In this document: positions 5,776 to 10,010 of the stretch, piece after piece | How positions within the stretch are numbered: the stretch's first letter is position 1 | Layout: each line of letters begins with the position of its first letter | Source: an uncultured Bacilli bacterium | GTDB lineage: Bacteria > Bacillota_I > Bacilli_A > RF39 > UBA660 | Direction: 5' to 3' | Assembly: GCA_949879835.1 (NCBI GenBank) | Contig: CATLBU010000027.1 | Coordinates: 1 to 10,010 of the forward strand | Length of the DNA: 10,010 nt | The notes under the pieces: model-generated | Seen by the model: the letters and a program-made list of their open reading frames with translations, nothing else | Database searches by the model: none | Told to the model about the DNA's origin: nothing | Program-made: the position numbers and the translations under genes

Positions 5776-5804
5776 ATTATACTACATGCAGTATTCGTAT
5801 GCAA
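5776..5804 (-). promoter_or_regulatory. Promoter of the type I toxin
   Basis: On the minus strand TTGCAT (5799-5804) and TATAAT (5776-5781) are 17 bases apart, a near-consensus promoter. The predicted start is near 5769, the first base of the AGGAGGTGA ribosome binding site, which would leave a leader of only about 13 nt before the toxin ATG. Confidence 0.8.
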
Positions 5805-5824
5805 GTCTTTTTTTGAAAAAAATA

Positions 5825-5862
5825 AAAAAGTAGCAGGCGACCGAAATCACTTGCTACTTTTT
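5825..5862. terminator. Terminator of the partition operon
   Basis: An inverted repeat (5825-5840 with 5847-5862, loop CCGAAA) with arms AAAAAGTAGCA and TGCTACTTTTT lies two bases past the stop of the 124-aa gene. Two inner positions form a mismatch or wobble depending on strand. A and T runs on the two sides allow it to act in both directions. It separates the parM operon from the toxin promoter just downstream. Confidence 0.85.
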
Positions 5863-5864
5863 GT

Positions 5865-6239
5865 TTAGAAATTTGTTAGAGCATTAATTAAGTTCTTTCT
5901 TCTAATAGATAAATCATTTTTTGCAGTTTCTTCATCTTCATATAATTGAATATAATTTAATTTATCGCCTAAAGCTGATTTGTAATTTAGCGCGACAATA
6001 TAAATATATTTATCGAATTTTTGAAAATATTTTGCTATAAACTTGTCGCTCGCATAAATATCTTCTAGATAATTGATAAACTCTTTCTTATACATTTTGA
6101 AAAAAAGATATTCTATATCAGAATTAACATCTGATTTTTCGATGTCTTTAATAAAAAAATCACTTTCATAGCATTCAACAATCTCTCGGTCAATAATTGA
6201 TTTATTATATTTGTTAACCGCATCTTCAAGAAATTTCAT
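5865..6239 (-). CDS. Hypothetical protein, 124 aa, last gene of the partition operon
   Basis: This protein is not recognised. It is rich in Lys, Asp, Glu, Tyr and Phe and looks helical (MKFLEDAVNKYNKSIIDREIVECYES, then DIEYLFFKMYKKEFINYLEDIYASDKFIAKYFQKFDKYIYIVALNY in overlapping helices). No signal peptide or membrane span is evident. The start at 6239 has GGAGG eight to nine bases upstream and lies two bases past the repressor-like gene's stop, so it is co-transcribed with parM, parR and xre. A longer frame up to 6269 exists but overlaps the xre gene and lacks a site. Its place next to an xre gene could suggest an accessory partner of the repressor, but nothing in its sequence proves that. 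Confidence 0.75.
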   Translation of the reverse strand: MKFLEDAVNKYNKSIIDREIVECYESDFFIKDIEKSDVNSDIEYLFFKMYKKEFINYLEDIYASDKFIAKYFQKFDKYIYIVALNYKSALGDKLNYIQLYEDEETAKNDLSIRRKNLINALTNF

Positions 6240-6240
6240 A

Positions 6241-6447
6241 TTAATTCTCCTCCATCTCCAATATGACAAGCGGGCTAATATCTAGAGCTTTGGAAAGACG
6301 GATAATGTTATCCCGACGCATGTTATTAATCAATCCTAGCTCCCATTTCCGTACTGTTGATTTATCAACCCCACATTTTTTCCCTAATTCTTCATAAGTT
6401 AATCCTAATTCTTTTCTTTTTTGTCTAATGATATCTTTAACCAACAT
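6241..6447 (-). CDS. XRE-family HTH DNA-binding protein
   Basis: A 68-aa Cro/CI-type helix-turn-helix protein that is little more than the DNA-binding domain: IRQKRKELGLTYEELGKKCGVDKSTVRKWE covers helices 1-4 with the recognition helix near residues 28-36 (VDKSTVRKW), followed by IIRLSKALDISPLVIL, the usual fifth helix. There is no oligomerisation or peptidase domain. The start overlaps the parR stop as TAATG, with GGAGG seven bases upstream. It belongs to the partition operon and may repress that operon by binding the palindromic GTGCAA-N4-TTGCAC sites around the parM promoter, which have the size and symmetry expected for an XRE dimer operator. That target is inferred. Confidence 0.9.
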   Translation of the reverse strand: MLVKDIIRQKRKELGLTYEELGKKCGVDKSTVRKWELGLINNMRRDNIIRLSKALDISPLVILEMEEN

Positions 6448-6734
6448 TAGAAATCCTCCATGTCGCTGATATCAATATCAACGTCATCTTCATCTATGAA
6501 AGTTAAATTCTCAGATATATTATCATTTTTTTCGATAATTAAGTCATTATTAGCAATTGATTTATCAGATATTTTACCGAAAAAAGCTGGCACTTGGCCA
6601 GTTAGCCGATAATATTCGCTATTCATTGCTTCTTTTATCAAATCTTTAATAAATAAATTAGGTTTCGATTTGCTACGAAGATAATCTACTAAATATTTTT
6701 CTTCGTTTGTAAATGTTATTCGGATTGACGCCAT
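6447..6734 (-). CDS. parR: ParR-like ribbon-helix-helix partition adaptor
   Basis: This 95-aa protein follows an actin-like parM gene and overlaps it by 19 bp, the usual place for parR. The N-terminus ASIRITFTNEEKYLVDYLRSKSKPNLFIKDLIKEAM reads as a ribbon-helix-helix domain: a beta strand (ASIRITF), helix, turn and helix. ParR proteins of this kind bind an array of repeats (the centromere parC) and also repress their own promoter. The C-terminal third is strongly acidic (FIDEDDVDIDISDMEDF), in the region that in ParR proteins touches the ParM filament end. The ribosome binding site is poor (AGAAAGGCAGG, twelve or more bases away), so translation may be coupled to parM. Identity rests on context and fold pattern, not on close sequence likeness. 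Confidence 0.8.
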   Translation of the reverse strand: MASIRITFTNEEKYLVDYLRSKSKPNLFIKDLIKEAMNSEYYRLTGQVPAFFGKISDKSIANNDLIIEKNDNISENLTFIDEDDVDIDISDMEDF

Positions 6735-7681
6735 TTGGCTACGCCTGCCTTTCTAAATCCTTTTGCATTTGCTGTGATGTCAGTCACAATTAAAGCATGT
6801 GGGTATGATTCTCTGAAATATTCTTCTGTATAATCAGCACCGCCACCACAAAGTATTAAATTGTACTGCTCGAGTCGAGGATATAGGCCTTTCAACTCAT
6901 TAATAAATTTTAAATAAAATTTTGAAATAGCCGGTTCAATAAAGCTAGTGTCATCTTCAAAGTTATCATTTTTAATTACTAATTTACCCTCAAAATATTT
7001 ACGAACATCTGCTAGATCTACATTATAATAATGTTCATTCACTATTACGTCCCTTACATCCTTATATAAATCTAATAATCCTAGTGTTATAGATTTACCA
7101 TTTGCGAATCTATCGTTCTCATCAAATTCAGCGATATCAATAGTTCCACCACCAATATCAATGATTAGAGTTTTAAGTCCTTTTTGTAAAACATTTGTTG
7201 TTTCCTTAGATTTATTAAAAAATTCTATTTTAACACCGTATCCTTCCGGCACAACAAAGATATTATTAATGGTGATCACACGAGCTTCTCCATTTATTTT
7301 AATTGTTTTGCAATTATTATCTTCAATCAATTTTTGAATGTTTGCTCTTTCTTTTTTAAATTGCCCAGCTGGGACTCCGATAGTTAGATTAATATTTGAT
7401 GAATCTGTAACTTTTGCAATCGCGTAATATAATAAAGCAATGTAATTATCTTTTTGATGTTTAACTAAATTGTTTTCAAAAGAACCTTGCCCCATGACAT
7501 AAGATTTTCCGTCTATTTCAAAAATCTCTGGATTAACAAATTCATGTACTTCATCAGCATCGATGCATCTGCTTTCAAATGTTACTAATTCTGTTGCACT
7601 TTTTGATATTGATGTAATATTACCGATATCGACGCTTACTACAGATTCAGCATCATTTGTTTTAAAATTTTTCTTTTTCAT
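6716..7681 (-). CDS. parM: ParM-like actin-family plasmid segregation ATPase
   Basis: This 321-aa protein has the length and motif order of ParM/Alp bacterial actins. The phosphate-1 loop is VVSVDIGN (residues 14-21), the LTIGVPAGQF strand-loop is at 99-108, the phosphate-2 loop DIGGGTIDIAEFD starts at residue 175, and the adenosine-binding loop LILCGGGADYTEEY is at about 275-288. ParM forms ATP-dependent filaments that push plasmid copies apart, anchored by ParR on parC. The ATG at 7681 has AAGGAG about eight bases upstream. The promoter at 7767-7794 and palindromic repeats lie before it, and parR overlaps its end. No fusion or truncation is visible and catalytic-site residues look intact. 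This type II partition locus argues strongly for a low-copy plasmid or phage-plasmid. Confidence 0.95.
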   Translation of the reverse strand: MKKKNFKTNDAESVVSVDIGNITSISKSATELVTFESRCIDADEVHEFVNPEIFEIDGKSYVMGQGSFENNLVKHQKDNYIALLYYAIAKVTDSSNINLTIGVPAGQFKKERANIQKLIEDNNCKTIKINGEARVITINNIFVVPEGYGVKIEFFNKSKETTNVLQKGLKTLIIDIGGGTIDIAEFDENDRFANGKSITLGLLDLYKDVRDVIVNEHYYNVDLADVRKYFEGKLVIKNDNFEDDTSFIEPAISKFYLKFINELKGLYPRLEQYNLILCGGGADYTEEYFRESYPHALIVTDITANAKGFRKAGVAKWRQSE

Positions 7682-7697
7682 AAACTCTCTCCTTAAT

Positions 7698-7860
7698 GTG
7701 CAAAAAATTGCACCATTTAAAATTTAAAAGTGCAAAAAATTGCAACTTTCTGAAACCCTCAAATTAATTATAGCATCTGGATAGTAAATTTCAATCTTAT
7801 TTTTTAAAAAAGTGCAAAAAATTGCACTTTCAGGAAAGGTTAATGTGCAAAAAATTGCAC
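7698..7860. repeat. Four palindromic repeats, candidate parC centromere/operator
   Basis: GTGCAAAAAATTGCAC, a palindrome of GTGCAA and TTGCAC around AAAA, occurs at 7698-7713, 7812-7827 and 7845-7860, with a one-base variant at 7730-7745. The copies form two pairs (start-to-start distances 32 and 33 bases, about three helix turns) on either side of the parM promoter. Outer copies share TAAT on the left; inner copies share AAAA on the left and a CTTTC-type right flank. Upstream repeats of parMR loci act as the ParR-bound centromere and operator. The strong dyad symmetry would equally suit the XRE protein of the same operon. Confidence 0.8.
7767..7794 (-). promoter_or_regulatory. parM: Promoter of the parM-parR-xre operon
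   Basis: On the minus strand TTGAAA (7789-7794) and TATAAT (7767-7772) are 16 bases apart, with TG one base before the -10. Transcription would start near 7760. Repeat pairs lie about 20 bases upstream and just downstream of the start, so bound ParR or XRE could block polymerase. Confidence 0.78.
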
Positions 7861-7890
7861 TTTTTAAAAAGAATATATTTTGAAAAAGTT

Positions 7891-7963
7891 GCAAACAATA
7901 AAAAGTGAGTTCTAAGTGTTTACTACCAGGAAAAGAACTCACTTCCTTCAAAAATTTGTTTGC
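7891..7963. repeat. Nested inverted repeats in the origin/control region
   Basis: An outer pair GCAAACAA (7891-7898) and TTGTTTGC (7956-7963) encloses a perfect 11-bp pair AAGTGAGTTCT (7903-7913) and AGAACTCACTT (7934-7944) with a 20-base loop. On the minus strand the inner hairpin is followed by TTTATTG, so it might end minus-strand transcription; a cruciform or single-strand origin is the other option. No gene overlaps it. Confidence 0.6.
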
Positions 7964-7981
7964 TAATAAAATGATTATCGA

Positions 7982-8008
7982 AAAACAGATTGTTATAATC
8001 TGTTTTTT
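7982..8008. terminator. Rho-independent terminator-like hairpin
   Basis: AAAACAGATT (7982-7991) pairs perfectly with AATCTGTTTT (7997-8006) around a five-base loop, with T runs on both strands. It lies between the par and rep control regions and probably insulates them from each other; no gene directly precedes it on either strand. Confidence 0.7.
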
Positions 8009-8015
8009 ATTTTGG

Positions 8016-8054
8016 TGATACGCAATTTAATGCTTAGCAGTGATGCGCAATTTA
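8016..8054. repeat. Direct repeat pair, possible Rep-binding iterons
   Basis: TGATACGCAATTTA (8016-8029) and TGATGCGCAATTTA (8041-8054) are 13 of 14 identical and start 25 bases apart. A looser copy, TAATGCGCCAATTA, lies after the rep stop at 9187-9200. Repeats near a rep gene can bind the initiator, but two copies are few, and RepA_N origins are usually inside the rep gene. An inverted pair, TAGTCTAT (8059-8066) and ATAGACTA (8089-8096), follows directly. Confidence 0.45.
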
Positions 8055-8120
8055 TTTCTAGTCTATATTTATATAAAAATTTAATCTAATAGACTATCTT
8101 AATATCATCAAAAAATAAAT

Positions 8121-8161
8121 AAAAAAAAGAGCGATTCTATGAATAAAATAAAATCACTCTT
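8121..8161 (-). terminator. Minus-strand terminator upstream of rep promoter
   Basis: AAGAGCGATT (8127-8136) and AATCACTCTT (8152-8161) form a 10-bp stem. The single non-pairing position becomes a G-U pair in minus-strand RNA, where the stem is followed by at least eight Us. It is thus a minus-strand terminator and would stop read-through of the antisense RNA. Its right arm overlaps the first base or two of the proposed rep -35. Confidence 0.7.
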
Positions 8162-8188
8162 GAAATTTACTAATTTATGTTATAAGAT
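8160..8188 (+). promoter_or_regulatory. Probable rep promoter
   Basis: TTGAAA (8160-8165) and TAAGAT (8183-8188) are 17 bases apart; TATAAG at 8181-8186, preceded by TG, is an alternative extended -10. Transcription would start near 8195 and give a leader of about 160 nt before the rep ATG, long enough to contain the whole antisense target and the hairpin at 8324-8355. Confidence 0.55.
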
Positions 8189-8206
8189 TAACTTAACAAA
8201 ATTCAT

Positions 8207-8270
8207 TAAAAAAACCGTAACCAAGTCGCCAAACTAGAAATTACGGTTTAAAAAATGATTAACAACCACA
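8207..8270 (-). ncRNA. Antisense RNA controlling rep
   Basis: A minus-strand RNA of about 65 nt is predicted from the promoter at 8276-8304 to a terminator whose stem is TTACGGTTT/AAACCGTAA (8212-8220 with 8241-8249) followed by Us. In the RNA, the loop region contains AGU-UUGGCG-ACU, a short inner stem with the hexamer loop UUGGCG at its tip. The UUGGCG/YUNR U-turn loop is a known feature of plasmid copy-control antisense RNAs or their targets, where it speeds the first kissing contact. The RNA is complementary to the rep leader. RepA_N-type plasmids such as pSK41 are known to use an antisense RNA on the rep leader. Confidence 0.72.
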
Positions 8271-8355
8271 TGAATATTATATCTAAATTATAGTGATTTG
8301 TCTATAAAATTTTATTCATGTGGGCTCATTTTCTAAAAAAGAAGGAGCTTTTTTT
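8266..8355 (+). promoter_or_regulatory. rep leader structures overlapping the ribosome binding site
   Basis: CCACATGAATA (8266-8276) pairs perfectly over 11 bp with TATTCATGTGG (8313-8323). Immediately after, GCTC (8324-8327) and TTTC (8330-8333) can pair with GAAG and GAGC (8341-8348), hiding the AAGGAG ribosome binding site of rep in a hairpin that is followed by seven Ts (8349-8355). This could act as a transcription attenuator, a translation block, or both. The left arm of the large stem overlaps the 5' end of the antisense RNA, so antisense pairing should change the folding. Confidence 0.6.
8276..8304 (-). promoter_or_regulatory. Promoter of the rep antisense RNA
   Basis: On the minus strand TAGACA (8299-8304) and TATAAT (8276-8281) are 17 bases apart, one mismatch from consensus in total. 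Transcription should start near 8269. No coding sequence follows, only the hairpin terminator at 8212-8249. Confidence 0.72.
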
Positions 8356-8356
8356 C

Positions 8357-9145
8357 ATGGGGAGAATAAATTTTAAATTACAAATAGCAGATTTGCAACA
8401 ATCAAACGAATATAAATCTTTAAATTTAACTACTCGCGATGTCTATGAATTGATTTATAAATCATTCCTGGCTTCAGCGATTAATTGTGAAAAAGGAAAT
8501 GAAGATTGGAAAGATGAATTGGGAGTTTTCTGTCGATACAATCAGTCCTTAATTGCCCAAAAACTCAATAAATCATTAAGAACAATTAATTATGCAATCA
8601 AGAAATTAAAAGAACTGGGATTAATTCATGTTGTCGAGGTGGGGAAAAGACAGACAGCTAAAATTTATGTTAAACCTATCAAACTAGAAATTTATGATTA
8701 TAAAGAAGTTAAAATCGAAAAAGAAGAGGTTAAACAAGTTTTTGAAGAAACATTTAATGAAACTGCAAATTATAAAGAGTCCCAAGCTCTAAATAATATG
8801 ATTAAACGCTACTCCCTTGATGATTTAGTCACTGCAATAAAAAAATCTGTAAATGTTAAATTTAAAAAAGCTCGTATAAACTACATTGAAAAAACCATTG
8901 AATCGTTAAATAATCAAAAAAAATCTACTAAAAAAGCAATTAGAAAAGAAATGACGCCGGATTGGCTCAACAAAAATGATGAAATTAAACCTAAAATAAT
9001 TTATGAATTAACGGATGAAAGAAGAAATTTAATATCTCAAATTAAAGATTTAAATGCATTAGGACGAGATATTTGTAGTTATTCTACTGAAGAATTGAAA
9101 AAATTGATAAAAATGCAATCACTCCAAAAATTAATATTAAATTAG
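8357..9145 (+). CDS. RepA_N-type replication initiator
   Basis: This 262-aa protein fits the RepA_N family of theta-replicating plasmids of Bacillota. Residues 17-35 (NEYKSLNLTTRDVYELIYK) match the NxxYKSLSxxAxxLYxLL opening of the family, and residues 60-107 (YNQSLIAQKLNKSLRTINYAIKKLKELGLI then GKRQTAKIYVKP) form the winged-helix DNA-binding domain. The C-terminal part is lysine-rich and less conserved, as in other members. The start at 8357 has AAGGAG nine to ten bases upstream; an upstream ATG at 8318 lies in the regulatory hairpin and lacks a site. Expression is likely set by the antisense RNA and leader hairpins just upstream. It is transcribed away from the parM operon, the usual back-to-back layout of rep and partition genes. 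Confidence 0.85.
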   Translation: MGRINFKLQIADLQQSNEYKSLNLTTRDVYELIYKSFLASAINCEKGNEDWKDELGVFCRYNQSLIAQKLNKSLRTINYAIKKLKELGLIHVVEVGKRQTAKIYVKPIKLEIYDYKEVKIEKEEVKQVFEETFNETANYKESQALNNMIKRYSLDDLVTAIKKSVNVKFKKARINYIEKTIESLNNQKKSTKKAIRKEMTPDWLNKNDEIKPKIIYELTDERRNLISQIKDLNALGRDICSYSTEELKKLIKMQSLQKLILN

Positions 9146-9181
9146 CAAGTTTAATTGCTATTTAGCTATGCTAATAGCATA
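9143..9181 (+). other. Two tandem hairpins after rep
   Basis: TAGCAA (9143-9148) pairs with TTGCTA (9155-9160), starting on the rep stop codon, and TATGCT (9167-9172) pairs with AGCATA (9176-9181). No T tract follows, so they are not clear terminators; they could stabilise the rep mRNA 3' end or be binding sites for a protein that recognises TTAGCA/TGCTAA. Confidence 0.4.
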
Positions 9182-9255
9182 TGCTTTAATGCGCCAATTA
9201 GAATAAATTCGGCATTAAATATCATAATGAACTATATTGATTTAGGAGTGATGAA

Positions 9256-9909
9256 ATGGGTAAGAATCATGCTGTTATTACAAATTTAAGAATTTATGAT
9301 TTTTTCGAAAGCGTCGTTGCTAGTGGATATGCAATGATAGAAGAGTATGAGATAGCTAAAGTCAGAGAAGCATTAGCACAAATTGAATATTTCGAGACTA
9401 TTGATAATGATATTTCGCTTGATCCCTCAACAAAAAGAGTTTTTAATTTGATGAAAAATCCGTTAAATTCAGGACATTGTTCGTTTGCAAAAGGGATAGT
9501 CGTGAATATGGATTTAACCTTTACAAATAAAGCATGGATTGAATTTCAACGTTATCACTTTGCAGATATCGTAACTGGAATGAGTACAATGCATCGAATT
9601 AGCAAGTTTAATTTGGAAAACGCCTTTAATGAATTTACCGATCCGCAGATTATTAACCGATTGCAGGAATTACAAAATGAATATAATGCAGATCGTAGTC
9701 ATGAAAATTATTTAAAATTACTTTATTCTACGCCAGCGGGATTAGAAATGACAGGCCGAGTGACAACTAACTATCTTCAGTTAATGAATATTTGGCAACA
9801 ACGACATAATCACCGGTTGCCGGAATGGCGACAGTTTTGCAGAGAGCTCGAAGAAAAACTTCCTTATTTCGAAGAATTTTTAAAGGCAAATGGTCTTTTA
9901 AACGAATAA
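9256..9909 (+). CDS. ThyX-like protein lacking the ThyX signature
   Basis: This 217-aa protein has the broad shape of the flavin-dependent thymidylate synthase ThyX: SGHCSFAKGIVVNMDLTFTNKAWIEFQRYHFADIV (residues 72-106) lies where ThyX has its histidine, beta strands and RHR motif, and GRVTTNYLQLMNIWQQRHNHRLPEWRQFC (167-195) resembles the ThyX C-terminal helix region. The signature RHRxxSxNExS is replaced by RYHFADIVTGMSTMHR (99-114), so ordinary dUMP methylation is doubtful. Similar proteins occur in phages of lactic acid bacteria as hypotheticals, as I recall. AGGAGTGATGAA directly before the ATG is a good ribosome binding site. It starts 110 bases after rep on the same strand. It may act on another nucleotide or be inactive. 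The ThyX assignment is by eye and needs structural support. Confidence 0.6.
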   Translation: MGKNHAVITNLRIYDFFESVVASGYAMIEEYEIAKVREALAQIEYFETIDNDISLDPSTKRVFNLMKNPLNSGHCSFAKGIVVNMDLTFTNKAWIEFQRYHFADIVTGMSTMHRISKFNLENAFNEFTDPQIINRLQELQNEYNADRSHENYLKLLYSTPAGLEMTGRVTTNYLQLMNIWQQRHNHRLPEWRQFCRELEEKLPYFEEFLKANGLLNE

Positions 9910-9953
9910 ATTAGCATTTTACCTTTGAATTTGATTTATTTATATCTGAATAA

Positions 9954-10010
9954 TAGACAACATTAGCAAAATTCACTATGCTATATTAACTCCCAGGAAG
10001 GGAGGAATAG
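9954..10010 (+). promoter_or_regulatory. Promoter and ribosome binding site of a gene beyond the window
   Basis: TAGACA (9954-9959) and TATGCT (9977-9982) are 17 bases apart. A hairpin CTCCC/GGGAG with loop AGGAA (9990-10004) contains the GGGAGG ribosome binding site, and the window ends a few bases later, so a plus-strand start codon is expected just outside. The short hairpin might mask the site. Confidence 0.5.

Noticed and set aside
6240..6269. Extension of the 124-aa protein (MSYWRWRRIN)
   Set aside because: It overlaps the end of the XRE gene; the ATG at 6239 has a good GGAGG site and starts two bases past the XRE stop.
7698..7860. CRISPR array
   Set aside because: Only four 16-bp palindromes with unequal spacing (about 16 and 66 bases between copies) that flank a promoter; there are no cas genes and no regular spacers.
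7724..7951. 75-codon minus-strand frame running through the palindromic repeats
   Set aside because: It is cysteine/phenylalanine-rich and repeats AIFCTL-type segments because it translates the GTGCAA repeats. It has no ribosome binding site with a sensible product and overlaps the parM promoter.
8318..8356. Upstream ATG extending the Rep protein by 13 residues (MWAHFLKKKELFF)
   Set aside because: It lies in the leader stem at 8313-8323 and has no ribosome binding site, while the ATG at 8357 has AAGGAG and matches where the family-like sequence begins.

Overview
The window looks like the replication, partition and maintenance region of a large low-GC plasmid or phage-plasmid from a Bacillota host, most likely a lactic acid bacterium (Lactobacillales). 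The reasons are AT-rich DNA, strong AGGAGG-type ribosome binding sites, a RepA_N-type initiator, a ParM/ParR partition pair, an Fst-like type I toxin and several phage-type small proteins. Host and element type are inferred; no chromosomal housekeeping gene is present.

Layout. Positions 1-160 hold the end of some plus-strand sequence, possibly a frameshifted small ORF, and a strong bidirectional terminator. From 5452 down to 166 runs a tightly overlapping minus-strand operon: two phage-type conserved small proteins, three small proteins that look like diverged paralogues of one another, an SNF2-type helicase, an IbrA-like PAPS-reductase-family ATP pyrophosphatase, an IbrB-like ParB/sulfiredoxin-fold protein and an acidic unknown protein. 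ATGA, TAATG and TGATG junctions suggest translational coupling through much of it. Positions 5560-5805 hold a compact type I toxin-antitoxin locus with a 42-aa membrane toxin on the minus strand and a convergent antisense RNA on the plus strand. From 7681 down to 5865 lies the partition operon parM-parR-xre-orf124, closed by a terminator. Its promoter is flanked on each side by a pair of 16-bp palindromic repeats, a good candidate for the centromere/operator.

Positions 7870-8356 are a gene-free control region with a nested cruciform, several hairpin terminators, a direct repeat pair and a predicted replication copy-control circuit. In that circuit a roughly 65-nt antisense RNA with the hexamer loop UUGGCG faces the rep leader, and a hairpin followed by seven Ts overlaps the rep ribosome binding site. 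The plus-strand rep gene follows at 8357, then a ThyX-like protein lacking the usual ThyX signature. The right edge has a promoter-like sequence and a ribosome binding site for a gene that starts just outside the window.

How the parts fit: Rep and its antisense RNA would set copy number, ParM/ParR would segregate the copies, and the type I toxin would kill plasmid-free cells. The helicase plus IbrA/IbrB operon is accessory cargo of unknown purpose, possibly nucleic-acid modification or element-versus-host conflict. It is the best candidate in the window for an undescribed system.
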